A DNA stretch of 58,240 bases from NCBI GenBank assembly GCA_000421325.1, contig ATWQ01000013.1:1-58240 (forward strand). Direction: 5' to 3'. The stretch comes from an alpha proteobacterium SCGC AAA536-K22. GTDB taxonomy: Bacteria > Pseudomonadota > Alphaproteobacteria > Puniceispirillales > Marisalimonadaceae. The notes under the pieces were generated by a model, which did not search any database, was not told the origin of the DNA, and was given only the letters and a program-made list of their open reading frames with translations. This document shows, one piece after another, positions 18,089 through 25,831 of the stretch. The translations under genes and the position numbers were made by a program. The first letter of the stretch is position 1. Every line of letters starts with the position of its first letter.

Positions 18089-18928
18089 ATGGATGACATA
18101 AAAGTTGGAAAGAATAAAAAATCTAGCGCAGCTGAAGACATTTTAATTGTTAACAATATAGAAGTTGTTTACAGCCATGTTATTCTAGTTTTAAAAGGCG
18201 TAAGTTTAAATGTTAAAAAGGGAGGCATAACTGCCTTACTTGGTGGTAATGGCGCCGGGAAGAGTACCACCTTAAAATCAATTTCTAATTTACTAGCCTC
18301 TGAAAGAGGCGAGGTGACAAAAGGGTCTGTATCATTTAGCAATGAATATATACATGACCTGGACCCAGCTCAATTAGTTAAAAAGGGTGTCATTCAGGTT
18401 ATGGAAGGACGGCACTGCTTTGAGCATTTGACAGTTGAAGAGAATTTACTTACAGGCGCTTACACTAGGAGTAACAATAAAGAAGTTAAAGATGACTTAG
18501 AAAGAGTATATAACTACTTTCCAAGACTCCGTGATAGAAGAACATCTTTAGCGGGATATACTTCTGGTGGTGAACAACAAATGATAGCTATTGGAAGAGC
18601 GTTGATGGCTCATCCAACGATGATATTACTAGATGAGCCTTCAATGGGACTTGCCCCTCAATTAGTTAAACAAATATTTGAGATTGTTGCTGAAATAAAT
18701 AGAAAAGAAGGTGTAACAATTTTATTAGCAGAACAAAATACTAACGTAGCTCTTCAGTATGCAGAATACGCTTATATATTAGAAAATGGTCGCGTTGTTA
18801 TGGAAGGTTCGGCGGAATCAATGAGGGATAATGAAGATGTGAAAGAGTTTTATCTGGGTATTTCCGGAGAAGGCCGGCAGTCCTTTAAAGATGTTAAACA
18901 ATATCGAAGACGTAAAAGATGGCTGTAA
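18089..18928 (+). CDS. livF: LIV-type ABC transporter ATPase (LivF-like)
   Basis: A 279-residue ATPase subunit. Walker A GGNGAGKST is near 50-58, signature YTSGGEQQMIAIGRAL near 152-167 and Walker B MILLDEPSMGLAP just after, followed by LLAEQN. The N-terminal 20 residues (charged, KNKKSSAAEDI) and the basic C-terminal tail (QYRRRKRWL) extend beyond LivF of E. coli and are typical of the subfamily in ligase-linked operons. A GGGAAA stretch lies upstream of the ATG. It follows the intercistronic hairpin and precedes the PaaK-like gene by six bases. Confidence 0.9.
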   Translation: MDDIKVGKNKKSSAAEDILIVNNIEVVYSHVILVLKGVSLNVKKGGITALLGGNGAGKSTTLKSISNLLASERGEVTKGSVSFSNEYIHDLDPAQLVKKGVIQVMEGRHCFEHLTVEENLLTGAYTRSNNKEVKDDLERVYNYFPRLRDRRTSLAGYTSGGEQQMIAIGRALMAHPTMILLDEPSMGLAPQLVKQIFEIVAEINRKEGVTILLAEQNTNVALQYAEYAYILENGRVVMEGSAESMRDNEDVKEFYLGISGEGRQSFKDVKQYRRRKRWL

Positions 18929-18934
18929 GAACAA

Positions 18935-20179
18935 ATGATAAAAAATAAATTTTTTGATGATTTAGAAGTTCGTTCTAAAGATGAAAGAATTGCAGATCAT
19001 TTAAAAAAATTAAACAAATTAATTGAAAAAGCAAAACAAAATAAAAATCAATCTCTAAAATTAAACAATGAAATTAAAGATTTAGGTGATCTTAGTATAA
19101 TTCCTTTATTAAGAAAATCAGATTTAATTGAGAATCAATCTAAGTTCCCACCTTTTGCGGAATTGAATGTTAGTAAAATTGAAGATTTAGCTCATATCTA
19201 TCGATCTCCTGGACCAATTTATGACTTAGATGGACATTCAAAGAATTGGTGGAGATTTGCAAGAGCATTACATGCAGCTGATTTTAAACATGGTGACATA
19301 GTTCAAAATTGTTTTTCTTATCACTTTACGCCCGCAGGTGCGATGTTTGAGGAAGCAGCAAAAATATTGAAATGTACTGTTTTTCCTGCTGGAGGTGAAA
19401 ATACAGACATGCAGTTAGAGGTTATGCGCGATATTGGGACTACAGCCTATGTCGGAGTACCAGACTTTCTAAAAATAATTTTAGAGAAAGCTGATGAAAA
19501 GAAAATAACACTTTCAAAACTTACAAAAGCAATGGTAACTGGAGGCCCACTATTTCCGGCAGTGGCACAAAATTTTAAAGACCGTAACATCCAGGCAAAA
19601 CAGTGTTATGGAACTGCTGATTTAGGTTTAGTTGCTTATGAGGCCGCTGAAAATGAAGGAATGGTAATTGATGAAGATGTTATATTAGAGATAGTTAAGC
19701 CAGGTACTGGAAAGCCAGTAAAAGACGGTGAAGTAGGAGAAGTAGTTGTAACAGTCTTGAATAATTATGAAATACCTATTTTTAGATTTGCTACGGGTGA
19801 TCTATCTGCAATAATGGATGGTGAAAGTATTACTGGAAGAACAAATAAAAGAATTAAAGGTTGGATGGGAAGAGCTGATCAAACGACTAAAGTTAGAGGC
19901 ATGTTTGTACAACCATCTCAAGTCAATAAAATTCTTGAAAATCTTAAAATTGATAACGTAGCAAGGATGATAATAAGCAGATCCAATGATAAAGATGAAC
20001 TACTGCTTAAAGTTGAGTCCAGCTTATCAAACAGTTCAGAAATAGAAGCAATTAAACAAAAGATTTCAGACGAAATAAAAAACGTTGTTAATTTAAGAGG
20101 AACTTTAGAAATAGTTCCAGTAAACAGTTTACCAAATGATGGAAAAGTGATAGACGATACTCGTAATTTTGGAGAATGA
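18935..20179 (+). CDS. PaaK-like adenylate-forming protein with degenerate P-loop
   Basis: A 414-residue relative of phenylacetate-CoA ligase. It keeps the fold and later motifs (QNCFSYHFTPAG, QCYGTADLG, FRFATGDLSA, GWMGRADQTTKVRG, and a C-terminal PaaK ACT-like domain), but where PaaK has SSGTTGxPT it reads YRSPGPIYDLDG. The ATP phosphate-binding loop is therefore altered. I recall this variant as recurring in LIV-transporter operons of Alphaproteobacteria, which suggests a conserved special role, but that recollection is not checked here. It could still be an active ligase, or a transporter-coupled acyl/adenylate-binding partner of the first ligase. It lies between livF and the SDR gene, in the same operon. 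Confidence 0.8.
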   Translation: MIKNKFFDDLEVRSKDERIADHLKKLNKLIEKAKQNKNQSLKLNNEIKDLGDLSIIPLLRKSDLIENQSKFPPFAELNVSKIEDLAHIYRSPGPIYDLDGHSKNWWRFARALHAADFKHGDIVQNCFSYHFTPAGAMFEEAAKILKCTVFPAGGENTDMQLEVMRDIGTTAYVGVPDFLKIILEKADEKKITLSKLTKAMVTGGPLFPAVAQNFKDRNIQAKQCYGTADLGLVAYEAAENEGMVIDEDVILEIVKPGTGKPVKDGEVGEVVVTVLNNYEIPIFRFATGDLSAIMDGESITGRTNKRIKGWMGRADQTTKVRGMFVQPSQVNKILENLKIDNVARMIISRSNDKDELLLKVESSLSNSSEIEAIKQKISDEIKNVVNLRGTLEIVPVNSLPNDGKVIDDTRNFGE

Positions 20180-20182
20180 AAA

Positions 20183-20932
20183 ATGAAATTAGAAAATGTT
20201 AAAGCGGTTATAACTGGAGCAGGAAGCGGTCTTGGGGAAGGCACTGCACGATACTTAAAAGATAGAGGAGCAAAACTTCTATTAATAGATTTGAACGCAG
20301 AAGGACTTAAAAAAGTAGCTGACGAGACAGGTTCTAAATACTTTGTTGGAGATGTTTCAAACGAAGAAGAAATGAAAAAAGCAATTGAAGATTTTAAAGG
20401 AATTAATTGCTTAGTTAATTGTGCTGGAATTGCTGTTGGTGCCAAAGTTGTATCCAGCAGAGGAATGCATGACTTAAGTTTGTTTGAAAAAGTACTCAAG
20501 GTGAATTTAATTGGTAGTTTTAATATGCTCCGGTTGTGTGCAGATAAAATGCAAGTTAATGAACCCGACCATGAAGGTGAGAAGGGTGTAGTTATAAACA
20601 CAGCGTCAGTAGCCGCTTATGATGGACAAGTAGGACAAGCGGCATACTCAGCGTCAAAAGGTGGCATAGTTGGCATGACTTTACCTATTGCAAGGGAATT
20701 AGCATCTAATGGTATTAGAGTTAACACAATTGCACCTGGATTATTTGCTACGGCAATGTTATCGGGTATGAGTGATGAGGTACAGAAAAGCTTGATCGCA
20801 ACTACTGTTTTTCCAAAACGTCTTGGTACGCCTCTAGAGTATGCGATGTTGGTCGAAAGCGTTTTAACCAATGTATTATTAAATGGTGAAACAATCAGAC
20901 TTGACGGATCAGTCCGTTTAGCTCCAAGATAA
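20183..20932 (+). CDS. SDR-family 3-hydroxyacyl-CoA dehydrogenase (HSD10-like)
   Basis: A 249-residue short-chain dehydrogenase. The NAD site is TGAGSGLGEGTARYL (about 11-25), the NAG-equivalent motif is VNCAGIA, the catalytic Ser is in VINTASVAAYDGQVG and the YSASK tetrad Tyr/Lys follows. The pattern INTASVAAYDGQVGQAAYSASK and the C-terminal FPKRLGTPLEYAMLVE match type II 3-hydroxyacyl-CoA dehydrogenase (HSD17B10), which acts on short branched 3-hydroxyacyl-CoA such as 2-methyl-3-hydroxybutyryl-CoA. A GGAGA site precedes the ATG, three bases after the PaaK-like gene. With the MaoC gene next to it, it completes hydration and oxidation steps for the imported, activated acid. Confidence 0.88.
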   Translation: MKLENVKAVITGAGSGLGEGTARYLKDRGAKLLLIDLNAEGLKKVADETGSKYFVGDVSNEEEMKKAIEDFKGINCLVNCAGIAVGAKVVSSRGMHDLSLFEKVLKVNLIGSFNMLRLCADKMQVNEPDHEGEKGVVINTASVAAYDGQVGQAAYSASKGGIVGMTLPIARELASNGIRVNTIAPGLFATAMLSGMSDEVQKSLIATTVFPKRLGTPLEYAMLVESVLTNVLLNGETIRLDGSVRLAPR

Positions 20933-20956
20933 AAGTATTTTAAGTAACTTTTATAG

Positions 20957-21409
20957 ATGAAATTAAAGCCAAAATATTTTGAAGATTTTGAAGTCGGTTT
21001 AACTTTTGAGTCAGAACCTTCTTTAATTTCTAAAAACGAAATTATTGATTTTGCTTCAAAATACGATCCTCAATCTTTTCATTTAGATGAAAATGCAGCA
21101 AGTAATGGTCCATTTGGTCAACTGACATCAAGTGGCTTTATGACTTTAGGCAAATCTTTTACTCAAATATTTGAAATGGGAGTTTACGACGGCACAAGCA
21201 TGGGAGCTTGGGGTATTGACGAATTAAGATGGACAAAACCAGTATATCCAGGCGACTTTTTGAAAACAAAAATTGAAGTTTTGGAAGCAAAGAAATCAAC
21301 TAAAAATCCCAAAAGAGGAACAGCAAGATTAAAACATACCGTTACAAATCAAAATGATGAAATTGTAATGACTTGGATATCTAATCAGATGTTAAAAACT
21401 AAATCTTAA
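20957..21409 (+). CDS. MaoC-like enoyl-CoA hydratase
   Basis: A 150-residue hot-dog-fold protein of the MaoC dehydratase family. The hydratase 2 motif is visible as FASKYDPQSFHLDENAA (Asp36/His41 region), followed by GQLTSSGFMT and WGIDELRWTKPVYPGD. It would hydrate a 2-enoyl-CoA to the 3-hydroxyacyl-CoA that the preceding SDR oxidises. It is the last gene of the transporter operon, 24 bases after the SDR, and ends two bases from the convergent CBS gene. Confidence 0.85.
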   Translation: MKLKPKYFEDFEVGLTFESEPSLISKNEIIDFASKYDPQSFHLDENAASNGPFGQLTSSGFMTLGKSFTQIFEMGVYDGTSMGAWGIDELRWTKPVYPGDFLKTKIEVLEAKKSTKNPKRGTARLKHTVTNQNDEIVMTWISNQMLKTKS

Positions 21410-21410
21410 A

Positions 21411-21944
21411 TTATAAAATTGCTTTCATAGCTGCAATTAATGCAACTCCATAAACTAACATCATAATCAATAAAGTGTTAACTGAGAAACCTTTCATAAA
21501 TGAGGCTTTTGCCAATTGAGATGCTTGAAATATCAAATCTGGCCAAGTATATGAAACAAAGTCTCCTTGTGTAAATATTACTTTTACTTTTCCATCCGCA
21601 TCAACCACTGGCAATCTTCTAAATCTGTCATTTGACATTATTCTTAACCAATCTACAACATCATCATTTTCATTGGCAACTCTTGGATTGGGTGTCATAA
21701 TATCTTCTAATTTAGTCGTCTTAGGTGGCATATTATTTTTTACCAATTTTTTTACAATATCTCTTTCAGTAACAATACCAACAACTTTGTCTTTATTATC
21801 AACTATAACAACTGATCCATAATTTTTTTCGGCCATAACTTCAATAGCGTTAGAAACTTTATCTTTTCCTAAAAAAGTAACTGGTTGTGGTTTAGTCTTA
21901 AATTCTGGTCTATCAATAAGACGACCACCTTTACGAGTCTCCAA
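21411..21944 (-). CDS. CBS-domain protein with C-terminal membrane helix
   Basis: A 177-residue protein with a pair of CBS domains (about 18-75 and 80-135; motifs YGSVVIVDNKDKVVGIVTERDIV and FRRLPVVDADGKVKVIFTQGDF), which usually bind adenosyl nucleotides and act as sensors. Residues 155-175 are hydrophobic (VNTLLIMMLVYGVALIAAM) and look like a single membrane anchor. The start is a TTG at 21944 with AGAGG five bases upstream. It is at the end of the minus-strand catabolic group but is separated by 101 bases from the rhodanese, so cotranscription is uncertain. Confidence 0.8.
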   Translation of the reverse strand: METRKGGRLIDRPEFKTKPQPVTFLGKDKVSNAIEVMAEKNYGSVVIVDNKDKVVGIVTERDIVKKLVKNNMPPKTTKLEDIMTPNPRVANENDDVVDWLRIMSNDRFRRLPVVDADGKVKVIFTQGDFVSYTWPDLIFQASQLAKASFMKGFSVNTLLIMMLVYGVALIAAMKAIL

Positions 21945-22045
21945 ATTAACCTCTTATATTTGATATGATTTAAATATCAATATAATAGTTTTTTAGACAT
22001 AAACAAGCTAAAGAAATATTACTTTTACTAACAGTTTTGAAATAA

Positions 22046-22339
22046 TTAATTTATCCAACCTGAATATCCCTCATCCATACTAAAAACATTTTTAAATCCA
22101 TGATGACTAAAAAAATTTGCCGCAGATTGACTTGAATGACCATGATAACAATAAATCAAAATTGTCTGATTTTTGTCTTTATCTTTAAGAAAATTATCAA
22201 TATTTAAATCTTCAACATGGATAGCCTTCTCAATATGACCTTTTGAAAATGAATTGTAATCTCTTATATCAATTAAGATTAAATCATTTTTTTCAATAAG
22301 ACTTTTTGCTTCTTTGATTGAAATACATTTGAAAGACAT
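22046..22339 (-). CDS. GlpE-like single-domain rhodanese
   Basis: A 97-residue rhodanese, a thiosulfate/polysulfide sulfurtransferase. The active-site loop is CYHGHSS with Cys64, almost the same as GlpE of E. coli, and the N-terminal LIDIRDYNSFSKGHI motif is the family's substrate-side loop. The frame remains open 18 codons further upstream, but that part overlaps the thiolase gene; the ATG at 22339, directly after the thiolase stop, gives the GlpE length. It is probably cotranscribed with the thiolase. Confidence 0.85.
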   Translation of the reverse strand: MSFKCISIKEAKSLIEKNDLILIDIRDYNSFSKGHIEKAIHVEDLNIDNFLKDKDKNQTILIYCYHGHSSQSAANFFSHHGFKNVFSMDEGYSGWIN

Positions 22340-22344
22340 TTTAT

Positions 22345-23517
22345 TTATAAAGCTTCTATAATTACCGCTATTCCCTGGCCACCACCAATACACATAGTTG
22401 CAAGACCATATTTACCTTTACGCTTTCTTAATTCATATATAAGTTTTGTCATAATTATTGCTCCAGTTGCACCAACTGGATGACCTAAGGCAATTGCACC
22501 ACCATTTACATTTACTATTTCAGGATCTAGATCTAGTTGTTTGTTAACTGCACAAGCTTGGGCAGCAAAAGCCTCATTTGATTCAATCAAATCCAAATCT
22601 GATACATCTAGTCCAGCTTTATTTAATGCCATTTTTGAAGCAGGCACTGGTCCCATTCCCATTTCATCAGGGTCAACACCGCCAAATCCGTAAGAAACAA
22701 TTCTAGCCAATGGTTTACCTTTTTTGGCTTTATCTTCATTGGCAAGGATTAAAGCAGAGGCGCCGTCATTAATACCAGAAGCGTTACCGGCTGTAACTAC
22801 CCCATCTTTTTTAAAAGCAGTTCTTAGATTAGATAAAGTCTCCATGCTAGTATCTGGTTTTGGATGTTCATCTGTTTCAAAAATCTCAATTCCTTTTCTA
22901 GTCTTTATTTCAATTGGCAATATTTGCTCTTTAAAAGAACCATTAACAATTGCTTTACTTGCTCTTTTTTGACTACTTAGAGCAAACTGATCTTGCATGT
23001 CTCTACTAATTTGATATCTGCTGGATATATTTTCAGCCGTAATGCCCATATGACCGTGTCCAAATGGATCATGTAATGCACCGAGCATCATATCGTGAAC
23101 TTTTCCATCTCCCATTCTTGCTCCCCAACGAAATCCATCAACAATATGTGCCCCATTAGACATAACTTCTACACCTCCAGCAATTGTTAAATTCGCATCT
23201 CCTAATGTCAAAAGTTGAATGGCACTTATAATAGCCTGAAGCCCCGAACCACAAAGTCTATTTACTGTTAAGGCAGCAGATTCTTTACCCATACCGGCTT
23301 GAAGGGCTATTACTCGACTTACATACATATCTCTCGGTTCGGTGTGTATAACATTACCAAAGACAGCATGTTCAACCTCTTCAGCATCATATCCAGATCT
23401 TGTAATTGCTTCTTTAGCAACTAAAGTACCGAGATCTACGGGACAAAAGTTCTTAAGCATGCCCCCAAATCCTCCAATTGCAGATCTGTTTGCAGACATT
23501 ATATACACATTATTCAT
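22345..23517 (-). CDS. Acetyl-CoA C-acyltransferase (beta-ketothiolase)
   Basis: A 390-residue thiolase that condenses or cleaves 3-oxoacyl-CoA with CoA. The acylated Cys89 sits in NRLCGSGLQA, His in NVNGGAIALGHPVGATGA, and the proton-shuttling Cys in ATMCIGGGQGIA, so the active site is complete. The sequence around YVSRVIALQAGM resembles BktB-like thiolases that accept short and branched acyl groups. GGAGG precedes the ATG. It heads toward the rhodanese on the minus strand and follows the 3-hydroxyisobutyryl-CoA hydrolase gene, consistent with branched acyl-CoA breakdown. Confidence 0.9.
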   Translation of the reverse strand: MNNVYIMSANRSAIGGFGGMLKNFCPVDLGTLVAKEAITRSGYDAEEVEHAVFGNVIHTEPRDMYVSRVIALQAGMGKESAALTVNRLCGSGLQAIISAIQLLTLGDANLTIAGGVEVMSNGAHIVDGFRWGARMGDGKVHDMMLGALHDPFGHGHMGITAENISSRYQISRDMQDQFALSSQKRASKAIVNGSFKEQILPIEIKTRKGIEIFETDEHPKPDTSMETLSNLRTAFKKDGVVTAGNASGINDGASALILANEDKAKKGKPLARIVSYGFGGVDPDEMGMGPVPASKMALNKAGLDVSDLDLIESNEAFAAQACAVNKQLDLDPEIVNVNGGAIALGHPVGATGAIIMTKLIYELRKRKGKYGLATMCIGGGQGIAVIIEAL

Positions 23518-23546
23518 TATACTTTTCCTCCACGCTAATTCTTATT

Positions 23547-24626
23547 CTAATTTGTTAAAACTAAATCCAAATCACCTAAAACTTCAAAAAATTTATTAAC
23601 TCTATCTGCATCAACATCCTTAATATTAGAAGGTTTCCAATTTGGTTTTCTATCTTTATCAACGAGCATTGCCCTAACGCCTTCAAAAAAATCACCAATT
23701 TCAAGACAACGTTGCACCATTCTATATTCCATGATCAATTCATCCTTTAAACTCATTTTACTAGCATCTCTTATTTGCTTTAAAGAAATTTTTAGTGATG
23801 TTGGAGATTTAAGTTTTAACTCATCAAATTGAGAATTTAAAAATTTATCACCACTTATTAAAAGTGATTCGCATTTTTCAAAAATTTCTTCAATTGTATC
23901 AAATGAAAATGCATCCTTAATAATTTTTTCATTTTGTATTAAGACACTTTCTTCTGAATTAGGTTTTGAAGAGAGACTATCAATTATACTGCCGACTTTA
24001 TCATTAGTATTTGGTGTGGAGGCAATTAGCTTGTTTTTTAGATTCTCTATGTCGCCTGAAGAGACATAATGGGTTATGAGTTTAAGTTTCATTAAATCAT
24101 ATGCTTTAATTCTAGCGCCAACAAGAGACAACCAAGCTCCTATTCCTTTGTCCAACTGGCCTAAAAGCCATCCACCTCCAACATCAGGAAACAAACCAAT
24201 AGCTGTTTCAGGCATTGCAAACATTGTCTTTTCAGATGCTACCACATGACTTCCATGCATTGATACTCCTACACCGCCACCCATAGTGAACCCATTAATT
24301 AATGATATAAAAGGTTTTTGAAAATTACTTATTTTAAAGTTTAAAGTATATTCATCGTAAAAAAATGACTTAGATAAATTTGTAGGTGGACCTCCGTGTT
24401 CTAAAACTTCTTTTCTTAATTGAATAACATCACCTCCCGCACAAAATGATCTATCACCAGCTCCCTCAATGATTACACAATTTATGTATTCACTTATTTC
24501 CCAAGAATTTAAATTTTTATTTATTTTTTGGACCATAGGATAAGTAAGAGCATTCAATCTATCCGGCCTATTTAAGGTTATTATTCCAACACCATTATCT
24601 TCAGTAAATATAACTTCTTCTGACAT
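23547..24626 (-). CDS. 3-hydroxyisobutyryl-CoA hydrolase
   Basis: A 359-residue crotonase-family protein, longer than enoyl-CoA hydratases (~260) and matching HIBYL-CoA hydrolase. It has SFCAGGDVIQL (oxyanion loop), GFTMGGGVGVSMHGSH and FAMPETAIGLFPDVGGGWLL (catalytic Glu and Asp), and the C-terminal half with GVRAMLVDKDRKPNWKP that is specific to the hydrolase. It releases 3-hydroxyisobutyrate in valine degradation. It lies 22 bases after the isobutyryl-CoA dehydrogenase gene in the same direction, which supports the assignment. Confidence 0.88.
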   Translation of the reverse strand: MSEEVIFTEDNGVGIITLNRPDRLNALTYPMVQKINKNLNSWEISEYINCVIIEGAGDRSFCAGGDVIQLRKEVLEHGGPPTNLSKSFFYDEYTLNFKISNFQKPFISLINGFTMGGGVGVSMHGSHVVASEKTMFAMPETAIGLFPDVGGGWLLGQLDKGIGAWLSLVGARIKAYDLMKLKLITHYVSSGDIENLKNKLIASTPNTNDKVGSIIDSLSSKPNSEESVLIQNEKIIKDAFSFDTIEEIFEKCESLLISGDKFLNSQFDELKLKSPTSLKISLKQIRDASKMSLKDELIMEYRMVQRCLEIGDFFEGVRAMLVDKDRKPNWKPSNIKDVDADRVNKFFEVLGDLDLVLTN

Positions 24627-24648
24627 TATTAATCTATCCTTTATAAAT

Positions 24649-25791
24649 CTAGTTATTCTTTATGTCTCTTGAAATAATAACTCTCATTATTTCGTTTGTT
24701 CCTTCTAATATCTGATGAACTCTTAAATCTCTTACTAGTCTTTCTATGGGAAAATCTTTTAAGTATCCGTAACCTCCATGAATTTGAAGTGCCATGTCAC
24801 ATATTTCAGAACAAATATCAGTTGCATATCTTTTAGCCATAGCACAAAGTTTAGTAGCTTTATTATCTTGAGTATCAAGACTACACGCAGCTCGTAATAC
24901 CATCAATCTAGCTGCTTCTAATTCAGTTGCCATATCTGCTAGTTTGAATTGAGTAACTTGAAATTGATCAATAGATTTTCCAAATTGCTTCCTTTCTGCT
25001 GAATAGCTAATTGATGCTTCTAAAGCTGCTCTTGCTCCGCCTAATGAACAAGCTGCAATATTCACTCTACCTCCATCAAGACCTTTCATTGCTATTTTAA
25101 AGCCATCCCCCTCATTCCCAACTAAATTATCAATAGGAATTTCACAATTATCAAAATTAACCATGGATGTGTGCTGACTATTCCATCCCATTTTTTTTTC
25201 TTGTTTTCCAAATGATAAACCTTTAGTTCCCTTTTCTACTAGCAAACAGGAAACTCCATTTGCTCCTTCTTCACCTGTGCGGCACATAACAGCAAAAACA
25301 TCACTCGTAGGACCACCGGATATAAAACTTTTGGACCCATTTAATATATAATTACTGTTCCCTTTTTTCGACGCACTTGTTTTCAAAGCTACAGCATCTG
25401 ATCCAGAACCTGGTTCGGTTAAACAGTAACTAGACATAATTTCCATTGTAGATAATTTATTAATAAATCTTTCTTTTATAGCATCTGATCCATGCGCATC
25501 TATCATCCATGTTACCATATTGTGTATCGATATATAAGCAGCCGTAGAGACGCATCCTCTTGATAATTCTTCAAATATAATCGCAGCATCTAATCTACTT
25601 AGACCCGAACCTCCATGTGATTCATTCACATATATTGCTGCCAAACCTAGTTCAGCAGCTTTTTTTAATGTCTCTACTGGAAATATCTCGTTTTGATCCC
25701 ACTCAGCCGCATAAGGCATAAGTTCGGTTTCAGAAAATCCCCTTGCCATATCTTTTATAGCTAATTGGTCTTCGTTGTATTTAAAATTCAT
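24649..25791 (-). CDS. Acyl-CoA dehydrogenase, isobutyryl-CoA dehydrogenase-like
   Basis: A 380-residue acyl-CoA dehydrogenase with the usual motifs SYCLTEPGSGSDA (FAD/substrate contact), FISGGPTSDVF, QIHGGYGYLKDFPIERLVRD and the terminal HQILEGTNEIMR. The N-terminal AAIYVNESHGGSGLSRLDA and TAAYISIHNMVTWMID patterns resemble isobutyryl-CoA dehydrogenases of the valine pathway. AGGTAG precedes the ATG. Together with the hydrolase and thiolase next to it, it forms a valine/branched-acyl-CoA group; electron transfer flavoprotein is its expected partner but is not in this window. Confidence 0.88.
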   Translation of the reverse strand: MNFKYNEDQLAIKDMARGFSETELMPYAAEWDQNEIFPVETLKKAAELGLAAIYVNESHGGSGLSRLDAAIIFEELSRGCVSTAAYISIHNMVTWMIDAHGSDAIKERFINKLSTMEIMSSYCLTEPGSGSDAVALKTSASKKGNSNYILNGSKSFISGGPTSDVFAVMCRTGEEGANGVSCLLVEKGTKGLSFGKQEKKMGWNSQHTSMVNFDNCEIPIDNLVGNEGDGFKIAMKGLDGGRVNIAACSLGGARAALEASISYSAERKQFGKSIDQFQVTQFKLADMATELEAARLMVLRAACSLDTQDNKATKLCAMAKRYATDICSEICDMALQIHGGYGYLKDFPIERLVRDLRVHQILEGTNEIMRVIISRDIKNN

Positions 25792-25831
25792 TTTTCTACC
25801 TCGTAACTTTTATATCGAATAGATATTAAAT

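Noticed and set aside
22340-22393. N-terminal extension of the rhodanese
   Set aside because: The extension overlaps the thiolase gene and starts with an implausible run of tryptophans; the ATG at 22339 gives GlpE length.
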